NCBI GenBank assembly: GCA_007123695.1
Contig: SLGN01000125.1
Span: 1 to 5,642, forward strand
DNA: 5,642 nucleotides
Source of the DNA: Verrucomicrobiales bacterium
GTDB taxonomy: Bacteria; Verrucomicrobiota; Verrucomicrobiia; Verrucomicrobiales; DEV007
Direction: 5' to 3'
Below, piece after piece: positions 1 through 5,642 of this stretch; position 1 is the stretch's first letter; each line of letters opens with the position of its first letter. A model generated the notes under the pieces. The model was not told the origin of the DNA. It searched no databases and worked only from the letters and a program-made list of their open reading frames with translations. The position numbers and the translations under genes are program-made.

Positions 1-620
1 CAGGCGAGGGTCTCGTCCTCGACGCCGCGCTCGTAGGTGCGGATGGCGATGGAGGAGGACCCGAGAACCTGGACGAAGTTGGAGTTGGTGCCTTTGGGCG
101 CGAAGTGGTCGTGGTAGCGCATCGCGGCGCCGAAGCGTTTTACTTCGGCGGCGGCGAGGTCTTCTACGATCACGAGGGCGTGGGGGACCCCGGTGTTGAG
201 GGAGTGGACGCTGTGAGGAACGCCGTCGAGGTCGAGGGCAGCGCCGAGCTCGAGGCCGTGCGGAGTGCTGAGCTGGATGCGGACCTGGTCGCCGACGAAC
301 TCGGCCTCGATGAGTCCGGCGGGGGTCTCGAAGGTGGTGCGTTCGAGGCGGCGACCCTCGAGGAAGTTGACGAAGCGGGCGAAGCAGCGGGCACCGTTGC
401 CGCACATTTCCGCCTCGCCGCCGTCGGCGTTGTAGTAGCGCATGCGGTGGTCGCCGCCGTTCTCTGCGGGCTCGACGGCGAGCAGGCCGTCCGCGCCGAC
501 GCCGCGCTGGCGTTGGCAGAGCCGGGCGATCTCCTCGCGGGAAAGGTCGAGGGAGCGGTCGCGGTTGTCGAGGACGACGAAGTCGTTCCCGGCACCGTTC
601 ATCTTCCAGAACTTGAGCAT
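1..620 (-). CDS. dapF: Diaminopimelate epimerase, C-terminus cut by window edge
   Basis: Converts LL-diaminopimelate to meso-diaminopimelate in the cytoplasm, supplying lysine synthesis and the peptidoglycan cross-link. I translated this frame by hand. It begins MLKFWKMNGAGNDFVVLDNR, the family's N-terminal signature. MCGNGARC at residues 72-79 carries the first catalytic cysteine, C73. NTGVPHALV (142-150) and KGTNSNFVQV (176-185) are also conserved. The visible part ends YERGVEDETLA (196-206), followed by two bases reading TG. That fits the second catalytic cysteine of the family's ETLACGTG motif lying exactly on the edge. 206 residues are seen; the family usually has about 270-280, so roughly 70 are missing. 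The start at 618-620 is preferred over the ATG at residue 7 because family members begin a few residues before KM.GxGNDF. Only a weak AAGAGA (632-637), 11 bases upstream, resembles a ribosome binding site. It lies 28 bases after the trpA stop, so it is probably co-transcribed. Identity is secure. Confidence 0.96.
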   Translation of the reverse strand, partial: MLKFWKMNGAGNDFVVLDNRDRSLDLSREEIARLCQRQRGVGADGLLAVEPAENGGDHRMRYYNADGGEAEMCGNGARCFARFVNFLEGRRLERTTFETPAGLIEAEFVGDQVRIQLSTPHGLELGAALDLDGVPHSVHSLNTGVPHALVIVEDLAAAEVKRFGAAMRYHDHFAPKGTNSNFVQVLGSSSIAIRTYERGVEDETLA

Positions 621-648
621 GGTTTCGGGCGTCTCTTGGGTGACGAGG

Positions 649-1458
649 TTAGCGCCGCTTGGCGGCGTCCACAAGCGGTTTGACGAAGGCCTCGACCTTG
701 GCCGCGACTGCGGGGTCGGCGCCGTGCCGCTCGATCTCGCGGACGATGGCGCTGCCGACAACGACTCCGTCGGAGCTGCTCGCGACGGCGGCGGCCTGCT
801 CGGGCGTGGAGATTCCGAAGCCGACGACGACGGGCACCTCGGTGTGGGCCTTAATCGCGGAGACGTTTTCGGCGATGCCCTCGGCCAGCGAGGTCTGCGC
901 GCCGGTGACGCCTTCGCGGGAAACGTAGTAGACGAAGCCCTCGGCGGCGGCGGCGAGCTTGGGAACGCGTTCGGAGGGGGTCGTCGGGGCGATGAGGCGG
1001 ATGTGGCGGAGGCAGCCGCTCTCGGTGAGTTCGCGGTTGAGGATCGCTTCGTCGGGTGGCAGGTCGAGGAGCAGGATGCCGTCGGCACCGGCCTCGGCGG
1101 CGGTGTCGTGGAAGGCGGCGAAGCCGTAGGCGTAGACGGGGTTGAGGTAGGTGAAGAGGACGAGCGGCGTTTCGGAGCCTTCGCGGAAGCGCCGCACCAG
1201 CTCGAGGACCTTGCGGGTGTCGGCACCCGCCTCAAGCGCGCGGTGGGCGGCCATCTGGTTGACGATCCCGTCGGCCATGGGGTCGGAGAAAGGGATGCCC
1301 AGCTCGATGACGTCGGCCCCGGCCCGCTCGAGCGCGGAGAGGATCTCGAGGGAGCGGTCCATGTCGGGGTCGCCAGCGCAGACGTAGGCGACGAAGGCCG
1401 GTTCCCCGGACTTGCGGAGGGCGGCGAAGCGTTGGTCGATGCGGTTTTCGGAAATCAT
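649..1458 (-). CDS. trpA: Tryptophan synthase alpha chain
   Basis: Cleaves indole-3-glycerol phosphate to indole and glyceraldehyde 3-phosphate. In known enzymes the indole is channelled to the beta chain (TrpB) in an alpha2-beta2 complex. The 269-residue length is typical. Seen in sequence: the signature DVIELGIPFSDPMADG at residues 49-64, holding the catalytic glutamate (E52) and aspartate (D63) equivalent to E49 and D60 of the E. coli enzyme; FTYLNPVYAYG at 102-112; DGILLLDLPPDE at 126-137; the loop YYVSREGVTG at 177-186; and the phosphate-binding segments VGFGIS (212-217) and VGSAIV (234-239). All key residues are present, so it should be active. The ATG at 1456-1458 fits the usual N-terminus (MxxxRIxxxFAALR), although no Shine-Dalgarno sequence precedes it. 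It lies 66 bases after argH and 28 before dapF, probably in one operon. The odd point is that no trpB adjoins it in this window. Confidence 0.97.
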   Translation of the reverse strand: MISENRIDQRFAALRKSGEPAFVAYVCAGDPDMDRSLEILSALERAGADVIELGIPFSDPMADGIVNQMAAHRALEAGADTRKVLELVRRFREGSETPLVLFTYLNPVYAYGFAAFHDTAAEAGADGILLLDLPPDEAILNRELTESGCLRHIRLIAPTTPSERVPKLAAAAEGFVYYVSREGVTGAQTSLAEGIAENVSAIKAHTEVPVVVGFGISTPEQAAAVASSSDGVVVGSAIVREIERHGADPAVAAKVEAFVKPLVDAAKRR

Positions 1459-1476
1459 GGGAGAGCGAGCGGCACT

Positions 1477-1494
1477 ATCGCCGCAAACGGCGGT
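1477..1494 (-). other. Small hairpin between argH and trpA
   Basis: In the 66-base gap between the argH stop and the trpA start, the minus strand reads CGCCG-TTTG-CGGCG (1479-1492). This is a perfect 5-bp GC stem with a 4-base loop, extendable by a G-T wobble and one A-T pair. No T-run follows, so it is not a classic terminator. It could affect mRNA stability or processing, or be chance in GC-rich DNA. No Trp codon cluster or attenuator arrangement is visible. Confidence 0.25.
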
Positions 1495-1524
1495 GGCGAA
1501 ATCGGAAAAGGTGCGCAGCCTTCC

Positions 1525-2904
1525 TCAGAATTTCGCTTTGGCGGCGAGCCGCCTCTGCCAGCGGGAGATTTGCGCTCCGACCTTGGCGGGCGAGGGCGCG
1601 CCGACGCCCTTGCGGGCCTTGAGCGCGGTCCTGAGATCGAGACCATGGAAGACGTCGGCCTCGAAGGCGGTCGAGAAGCGGCGCAGCTCCTCGATGTCCA
1701 TCTCGGGAAAGCCGCGGCCTTCGGCGAGGCTGTGGGCGGTGAGCTTGCCGATGATCTCGTGGGCCTCGCGGAAGGGGACGCCGCGCAGGACGAGGTAGTC
1801 GGCGAGGTCGGTGGCGAGCAGAAAGGGGTCGGAGGCGGCGGCAAGGGTCCGGTCTTCGCGCACCTTGGCGGCGACCATCATCTCGGCGAAGACCTCGAGG
1901 GCGAGCTTGATCTGGTCGATGGAATCGAAAAGCGGCTCCTTGTCCTCCTGCAGGTCCCGGTTGTAGGTCATGGGCAGGCCCTTGATCGTGGTGAGGAGGG
2001 ATACGAGGTTGCCGAGGAGCCGGCCCGTCTTGCCGCGGGTCAGCTCGGCGACGTCGGGGTTCTTCTTCTGCGGCATCAGGCTAGAGCCGGTGGTGTGGGC
2101 GTCGCTCAGCTCGATGAAGCCGAACTCGGCGCTGGCCCAAAGGATGACGTCCTCGCTGAGCCGGGAGAGGTGGACGCCGGCGAGGGCGATGGCGAAGAGC
2201 AGTTCGGCGACAAAGTCGCGATCGCTCACGGCGTCCATGCTGTTCTGGGTGATGGCGGGGAAGCCGAGCCGCTCGGCGACGAGTTTGCGGTTCAGGACGA
2301 TGGTCGAGCCGGCCAGCGCGCCCGAGCCGAGGGGCATGACATTGACGCGGCCATAGCAGTCGCGGAGCCGCTCCTTGTCCCGCTCGAGCATCTCGAGGTA
2401 GGCGAGGAGGTGGTGGGCGAAGAGGACGGGCTGCCCGCGCTGCAGGTGGGTGTAGCCTGGGACCACTGCCGAGGGATGGTTCACCGCGAGGGTGAGGAGG
2501 GCGTCCTGCAGGGTGGCGACGCGCAGGTGGATCGCCTGAACCTCGGTGCGGCAGTAGAGGCGCACGTCGAGGGCGACTTGGTCGTTGCGGCTGCGGGCAG
2601 TGTGGAGCTTGGCCCCGGCGTCCCCGATCTTCTCGGTGAGGGCCCGCTCGATGTTCATGTGGATGTCCTCGAGGCTCGTTCGGAAGCGGAACTCGCCCGC
2701 CTCGATCTCGCGCCGGATCTCCTGGAGGCCGCGCACGATGGCACGCTCCTCCTTTTTCGTGAGGATGCCCGCCTCGAGCAGGGCAGCAGCGTGGGCGATC
2801 GAGCCCTCGATGTCGCAGGCGTAGAGCCGCCAGTCATAGGAGATCGACTCCCCGTAGCGCTGCACGAGGTTCGAGGTTTCGGTCTGGAATCTGCCTTTCC
2901 ACAT
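1525..2904 (-). CDS. argH: Argininosuccinate lyase
   Basis: Splits argininosuccinate into arginine and fumarate, the last step of arginine synthesis, in the cytoplasm as a homotetramer of the fumarase/aspartase superfamily. From the ATG at 2902-2904 the protein has 459 residues, close to the usual 455-470. It begins MWKGRF, the family's start, and contains DIEGSIAHAAAL (31-42), HTARSRNDQV (101-110), the catalytic-histidine segment YTHLQRGQPV (151-160), GSGALAG (193-199), and the superfamily signature GSSLMPQKKNPD (273-284), whose mobile loop holds the catalytic serine. A TYNRDLQEDKEPLFDS segment (313-328) is also typical. The frame stays open to a GTG at 2991, but the extra 29 residues match nothing expected of ArgH, so I place the start at 2904. 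No Shine-Dalgarno sequence lies at normal spacing; a GGAGG occurs about 25 bases upstream in a small hairpin. It is the first gene of the probable argH-trpA-dapF unit. Confidence 0.97.
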   Translation of the reverse strand: MWKGRFQTETSNLVQRYGESISYDWRLYACDIEGSIAHAAALLEAGILTKKEERAIVRGLQEIRREIEAGEFRFRTSLEDIHMNIERALTEKIGDAGAKLHTARSRNDQVALDVRLYCRTEVQAIHLRVATLQDALLTLAVNHPSAVVPGYTHLQRGQPVLFAHHLLAYLEMLERDKERLRDCYGRVNVMPLGSGALAGSTIVLNRKLVAERLGFPAITQNSMDAVSDRDFVAELLFAIALAGVHLSRLSEDVILWASAEFGFIELSDAHTTGSSLMPQKKNPDVAELTRGKTGRLLGNLVSLLTTIKGLPMTYNRDLQEDKEPLFDSIDQIKLALEVFAEMMVAAKVREDRTLAAASDPFLLATDLADYLVLRGVPFREAHEIIGKLTAHSLAEGRGFPEMDIEELRRFSTAFEADVFHGLDLRTALKARKGVGAPSPAKVGAQISRWQRRLAAKAKF

Positions 2905-2918
2905 ACAATCTGGATCGC

Positions 2919-2937
2919 GCCGGCAGGCCCCTCCGGC
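2919..2937 (-). other. Hairpin in the argH leader covering a GGAGG
   Basis: The minus strand reads GCCGG, nine bases, then CCGGC, a perfect 5-bp GC stem. The GGAGG in its 5' arm and loop is the only good Shine-Dalgarno-like sequence before argH, but it is about 25 bases from the ATG, too far for normal use unless folding brings it closer. This may be chance in GC-rich DNA. Confidence 0.25.
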
Positions 2938-2991
2938 AAGCACGATTTTTTCCCGACCAGAGCAATGCGCAACCTGCGATGCGAGGAACAC

Positions 2992-3025
2992 AAGATTATA
3001 ATAAAAGCAAGATTATAATAAAAGC
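2992..3025. repeat. 17-bp tandem direct repeat, two exact copies, AT-rich
   Basis: Two identical, adjacent copies of AAGATTATAATAAAAGC occupy 2992-3008 and 3009-3025. The base before the first copy and the bases after the second extend the match (C at 2991; AAG at 3026-3028). Each copy holds the 8-bp palindrome ATTATAAT (2995-3002 and 3012-3019). The repeat lies about 90 bases upstream of the argH start. It could be two operator half-sites or copies, a duplicated -10 element, or a simple slippage duplication. The perfect identity suggests a recent event or strong constraint. Confidence 0.9.
2995..3017 (-). promoter_or_regulatory. Candidate -10 elements for the argH-trpA-dapF unit
   Basis: On the minus strand a perfect TATAAT occurs twice (2995-3000 and 3012-3017), once in each copy of the tandem repeat. 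It is in the only AT-rich part of the gap and points at argH. Transcription from the nearer box would give an untranslated leader of about 80-85 bases. No good -35 hexamer is seen at 16-18 bases upstream of either box; TTGCTT (3022-3027) is 21 bases from the nearer one. Because the core is palindromic, TATAAT also reads on the plus strand, though no plus-strand gene is seen. The promoter role is inferred from position and motif. Confidence 0.45.
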
Positions 3026-3189
3026 AAGGCTAATAATTTGTTGATTGAGAAAAGATGATTCGAGCTCGGATGGGGGAGATGTCGAGTGGAGAAGTTGCTT
3101 TTTACCATTTCTTATTCGTGGGGCTGAGTGCGGGGAGGCGAGGCATGGCGCTGGCCTGATTCGTGCGATGTCGGCCAAGAGAAATGACT

Positions 3190-3228
3190 AAAAACAATGA
3201 TCACCGACCAGGCATATAATTGTTTTTT
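3190..3228 (-). terminator. Possible terminator after the DUF1501 gene
   Basis: AAAAACAAT (3190-3198) and ATTGTTTTT (3219-3227) form a perfect 9-bp inverted repeat around a 20-base loop. On the minus strand the stem ends in five T residues, and on the plus strand it ends in six, so the element could work in both directions. It lies 106 to 144 bases after the DUF1501 stop and before the argH promoter candidate, the expected place for an operon boundary. The stem is AT-rich and the loop long, so it is weaker than a classic intrinsic terminator. Confidence 0.4.
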
Positions 3229-3333
3229 GAGGCTGGAGTAGCGAGGTCGCGGGGGAACGCCCCATTGGGCTGGGACTCTCCTTTTTATCACGGCGCCATT
3301 GGCTCGTGGCTAAGGCGGGGCTCGGGTGGGGGC

Positions 3334-4797
3334 TCAGGCGAGAAGATCGCGGACGACGTGCCCGTGGACGTCGGTGAGCCGAAAGCGCCTGCCTTGGAAG
3401 CGGTAGGTGAGACGCTCGTGGTCGATGCCGAGGAGGTGCATCACGGTGGCTTGGAAGTCGTGCACGTGGACTTTGCCGTCGATGATGTTGTAGGCGTAGT
3501 CGTCGGTCTTGCCGTGCTGGTGGCCGGCCTTGACACCGCCGCCGGCCATCCAGAGGGAAAAGGCGGCGCCGTGGTGGTCGCGCCCGTGGGCTTTGGGGTT
3601 GTTGATGTCGCCCTGGCCGAAAGGAGTGCGTCCGAATTCGCCGCCCCAGATCACAAGGGTGTCGTCGAGGAGCCCGCGCTGCTCGAGGTCGCGGACGAGT
3701 CCGGCGCTGGGCTGGTCGGTGTCGCGGCATTGCACTTCGAGCTGGGTCGGGATGTTGTTGTGCTGGTCCCATCCGGCGTGCATGAGCTGGATGAACTGGA
3801 CCCCTCTCTCGGCGAGGCGGCGGGCGAGGAGGCAGTTCCGCGCGAAGGAGCCGGGACGCTGCACGTCGGGCCCGTAGAGGTCGAGGATGTGCTGCGGCTC
3901 GCCGGATAGGTCGGCGAGCTCGGGGACGCTGGTCTGCATGCGGTAGGCCATCTCGTATTGGGCGATGCGGGTCTCGATCTCGGGATCGCCCACGGTCTCG
4001 GCACGCTCGCGGTTGAGGGCGGCGATGTCGTCGACGAGACCCTTCTTCATTCCGCGGGAGAGCCCGGCTGGGTCGGAGAGAAAGAGGACCGGGTCGCCCT
4101 GGCTGCGGAAGTTCACCCCCTGGTATTTGCCGGGAATGAAGCCGCTGCCCCAGTAGTAGTCGTAGAAGAGCTGGCCGCAGGAGTTTTCGCGGTCGCGGGA
4201 GAGCATGACGACGAAGGAGGGAAGGTCCTCGCTGGCGGACCCAAGCCCGTAGCTCGTCCACGCGCCCATGCTGGGCCGACCCGGCAGCTGATGGCCGGTC
4301 AGGAAGAAGGTCACGGCGGGGGCGTGGTTGACCGCCTCGGTGTGCATCGAGTTGACCAGGCAGATGCGGTCGGAGATTTCGCGGGTGTAGGGGACGAGGT
4401 CGGAAAGCCACATGCCCGAGGCGCGATGCTGCCGGAAGGGCTTGAGAGGGGCGAGGACGGGGTGTTCGGTGTAGTTCCCCGTCATGGTGCTGAGGCGGAC
4501 GCCGGCGCGGACGGATTCCGGGATGTTCTCGCCATGGCGTTCATACATGTCCGGCTTGTAGTCGAAGAGATCGAGATGGGTGGGCCCGCCGGCCTGCATG
4601 AGGTAGATGACCCGCTTGGCCTTGGCCAGGTGATTGGGGAAGCCGGGCTGGCCTCCGGTCGCGGCGGCGTCCCTGCCGAGGAGGGTGGCGAGGGCGGCGG
4701 CGCCGCAGGCGGAGCGCCCGAGGAACTGGCGCCGGGTCTGCGGGAGGGGGCCCGTTTGGTCGAGGGGTTCGGTTGCGGAAGGAAGCTTCATGTTCAT
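3334..4797 (-). CDS. DUF1501 family protein with Tat-type signal
   Basis: A 487-residue protein of the DUF1501 family, related in fold to the alkaline phosphatase/sulfatase superfamily. Its substrate is unknown. The N-terminus has TRRQFLGRS (21-29) followed by the hydrophobic stretch ACGAAALATLL (30-40), a Tat-like signal, so export in folded form is likely. Motifs in order: GGPTHLDLFDYKP (70-82), the family's N-terminal metal-site-like segment; HTEAVNHAPA (152-161); AGWDQHNN (341-348); WGGEFGRTPFGQGD (384-397); GRDHHGAAFSLWMAGGG (405-421); HGKTDDYAYN (428-437); and HVHDFQATVMHLLGID (444-459). The conserved Asp, His and Glu residues suggest an intact metal-dependent site. The ATG at 4795-4797 overlaps the stop of the upstream DUF1553 gene as ATGA. 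No Shine-Dalgarno sequence is seen, so translational coupling is likely; an ATG two codons later is the alternative. The family assignment is firm. A phosphatase- or sulfatase-like activity is only an inference from fold. Confidence 0.93.
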   Translation of the reverse strand: MNMKLPSATEPLDQTGPLPQTRRQFLGRSACGAAALATLLGRDAAATGGQPGFPNHLAKAKRVIYLMQAGGPTHLDLFDYKPDMYERHGENIPESVRAGVRLSTMTGNYTEHPVLAPLKPFRQHRASGMWLSDLVPYTREISDRICLVNSMHTEAVNHAPAVTFFLTGHQLPGRPSMGAWTSYGLGSASEDLPSFVVMLSRDRENSCGQLFYDYYWGSGFIPGKYQGVNFRSQGDPVLFLSDPAGLSRGMKKGLVDDIAALNRERAETVGDPEIETRIAQYEMAYRMQTSVPELADLSGEPQHILDLYGPDVQRPGSFARNCLLARRLAERGVQFIQLMHAGWDQHNNIPTQLEVQCRDTDQPSAGLVRDLEQRGLLDDTLVIWGGEFGRTPFGQGDINNPKAHGRDHHGAAFSLWMAGGGVKAGHQHGKTDDYAYNIIDGKVHVHDFQATVMHLLGIDHERLTYRFQGRRFRLTDVHGHVVRDLLA

Positions 4798-5642
4798 GGC
4801 CGGTTGAGGGTTTCGTCGAGGTTCAGGATGACTTGCGCCATCCGCACGCAGGCGGCGAGTTCGGCGGGGTCGTGGGGTTCGCCCGGTTTCAGGTCGGCGT
4901 AGGCGGCAGCCTCTTCGGCGTGGCTGCGGAATTCGTTGAGGCTGCGTTCGTATCCGTTGGCGAGCAGGCGCGCCTCGTTGGCGTTCGGTCGGCGAGCTGT
5001 GGCCAGTTCGAAGGCGAAGGCGAGCCGCGCGTCGGCATCGTCGCCGCCTTCCGCGGCCATGCGCCGGGCGAGGGCGCGTGCCGCCGCGACGTAGGTGTCG
5101 TCGTTGAGGAGGACGAGCGAATGCAGCGGCGTGTTGGTGGTCGAAGGCTTGACCGTGCAGACCTGCCGGGAGGCGTTGTCGAAAAGGTTCGGAGGCGCGG
5201 AGGTGCGTCGGAAGAAGCTGTAGAGGCTGCGCCGGTGGAGCTGTTGCGGCTCGTCCCGCATCGGATAGCTGATCTTCCCGAAGGAGAACTCTTCCCAGAT
5301 GCCTTCGGGCTGGCGCGGGTAGACGGGTTCGCCGCCGACGGCGGGGACGAGCAGGCCCGAGACGGCGAGGGCCTGGTCGCGCAGCAGCATCGAGGGGAGC
5401 CGGTGGCGGGCGCCGCGGGCGAGGAGCCGGTTCTCGGGATCGCGCTCGAGCTTTTCGGGAGCGAAGGCGGCATCCTGCCGGTAGGCGGCGCTGGTGACGA
5501 TGAGGCGGACGATGTGCTGCACGTCCCAGCCCGATTCGATGAACTCCACGGCGAGCCAGTCCAACAGATCGGGATGGGAAGGCAGTTCGCCCTGGACCCC
5601 GAAGTCTTCGGAGGTCTTGACGATGCCGGTGCCGAACAACTG
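4794..5642 (-). CDS. DUF1553 (PSD1) protein, N-terminus beyond window edge
   Basis: The C-terminal 282 residues of a large DUF1553 protein; the reading frame is open to the right edge. Family members usually carry DUF1549 before DUF1553, often with a cytochrome c-like PSCyt1 domain in front, and are common in Planctomycetota and Verrucomicrobiota. None of those upstream domains is visible here. Seen: QLFGTGIVKTSEDFGVQG at the edge, then GELPSHPDLLDWLA, IVRLIVTSAAYRQ, NRLLARGARHRLPSMLLRDQ, RRSLYSFFRRTSAPPNLFDN, TTNTPLHSLVLLNDDTYV and FELATARRPNANEARLL. All are typical of this domain, in the usual order. A TTG at 5637-5639 could be read as a start, but the conserved sequence continues through it and family members are far longer, so it is an internal leucine. 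The gene ends in an ATGA overlap with the DUF1501 gene. The role is unknown; an extracytoplasmic function, perhaps redox or polysaccharide related, is proposed from the family only. Confidence 0.93.
   Translation of the reverse strand, partial: QLFGTGIVKTSEDFGVQGELPSHPDLLDWLAVEFIESGWDVQHIVRLIVTSAAYRQDAAFAPEKLERDPENRLLARGARHRLPSMLLRDQALAVSGLLVPAVGGEPVYPRQPEGIWEEFSFGKISYPMRDEPQQLHRRSLYSFFRRTSAPPNLFDNASRQVCTVKPSTTNTPLHSLVLLNDDTYVAAARALARRMAAEGGDDADARLAFAFELATARRPNANEARLLANGYERSLNEFRSHAEEAAAYADLKPGEPHDPAELAACVRMAQVILNLDETLNRP

Larger units (their letters stand above)
2905..3333. other. 429-base intergenic region between DUF1501 gene and argH
   Basis: No convincing gene lies here. The only frame of note (minus, 3178 to 2996, 60 codons) starts at TTG, has no family features, and ends in a leucine/isoleucine run created by the tandem repeat. 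Base composition changes sharply: about 2990-3060 is AT-rich, unlike the GC-rich genes around it, as expected of a promoter region. The region holds the terminator-like inverted repeat (3190-3228), the 17-bp tandem repeat (2992-3025), and a hairpin near the argH start (2919-2937). From about 3230 to 3333 I see only two short palindromes with a CCATTGG core (3261-3269 and 3295-3303), and no further signal. Confidence 0.7.

Noticed and set aside
105..683. Plus-strand open frame of 192 codons opposite dapF
   Set aside because: dapF on the minus strand has its catalytic motif. The plus frame is Ala/Val/Glu-rich with no domain.
1479..1492. Hairpin before trpA as a tryptophan attenuator
   Set aside because: There is no leader peptide with Trp codons, no T-run and no competing stem.
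2905..2991. N-terminal extension of argH to a GTG at 2991
   Set aside because: The 29 extra residues precede the conserved MWKGRF start of ArgH and are unlike any expected N-terminus.
442..3018. Plus-strand open frame of 858 codons opposite trpA and argH
   Set aside because: It lies antisense to two genes with full family signatures. Its product is dominated by Gly, Val, Glu, Asp and Ala and has no recognisable domain. GC-rich third codon positions on one strand commonly remove stops from the opposite frame.
2996..3178. Minus-strand 60-codon frame in the intergenic region
   Set aside because: TTG start, no ribosome binding site, no family resemblance. Its hydrophobic tail is produced by the tandem repeat.
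3220..3909. Plus-strand open frame of 229 codons opposite the end of the DUF1501 gene
   Set aside because: Same compositional shadow, with no family features and no promoter or start signal.
3188..4411. Minus-strand open frame of 407 codons in another frame of the DUF1501 gene
   Set aside because: Very rich in Arg and Pro, typical of an out-of-frame GC-rich translation. The overlapping DUF1501 frame is clearly the real one.
3958..4902. Plus-strand open frame of 314 codons opposite the DUF1501 gene
   Set aside because: Low-complexity, Gly/Val/Glu-rich shadow frame. The minus-strand gene has all the family motifs.
5637..5639. TTG as the start of the DUF1553 gene
   Set aside because: Conserved family sequence runs through this codon and the frame is open to the edge, so the gene begins outside the window.

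Overview
The window is GC-rich bacterial DNA in which every convincing gene lies on the minus strand, so transcription runs from the right edge to the left. The best guess for the source is a Verrucomicrobiota bacterium (perhaps Opitutae-like), with Planctomycetota as the alternative. This rests mainly on a DUF1553/DUF1501 gene pair, a family combination greatly expanded in that superphylum, and on the high GC content. It is an inference without database support.

Region 1 (5642 down to 3334) is a two-gene unit. The C-terminal 282 residues of a DUF1553 (planctomycete-type 'PSD1') protein run in from beyond the right edge. They end in a 4-base ATGA overlap with a complete DUF1501 protein, which has an N-terminal Tat-like signal and the metal-ligand-like motifs of the alkaline phosphatase/sulfatase-like superfamily. 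The two are probably translationally coupled and work outside the cytoplasm; their substrate is unknown.

Region 2 (3333 down to 2905) is a 429-base intergenic stretch with no convincing gene. It holds a 9-bp inverted repeat with a T-run (3190-3228), a possible terminator for the DUF1501 unit. It also holds an AT-rich island with a 17-bp sequence repeated twice in tandem (2992-3025). Each copy contains a palindromic ATTATAAT core that reads as a TATAAT -10 box on both strands. This is the best candidate promoter or operator region for the downstream genes.

Region 3 (2904 down to 1) is a likely biosynthetic operon, argH - trpA - dapF. The genes encode argininosuccinate lyase (last step of arginine synthesis), tryptophan synthase alpha chain, and diaminopimelate epimerase (lysine and peptidoglycan precursor). 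Gaps are 66 and 28 bases. dapF is cut by the left edge just before its second catalytic cysteine codon. trpA sits between argH and dapF with no trpB beside it in the window, which is an uncommon arrangement.

I see no RNA genes, CRISPR arrays, insertion sequences or phage genes. The long plus-strand open frames, one of 858 codons, are best explained as GC-driven shadows of the minus-strand genes. I found no clearly new biological system. The points most worth a second look are the functionally undefined DUF1553-DUF1501 pair and the tandem TATAAT repeat in front of argH.
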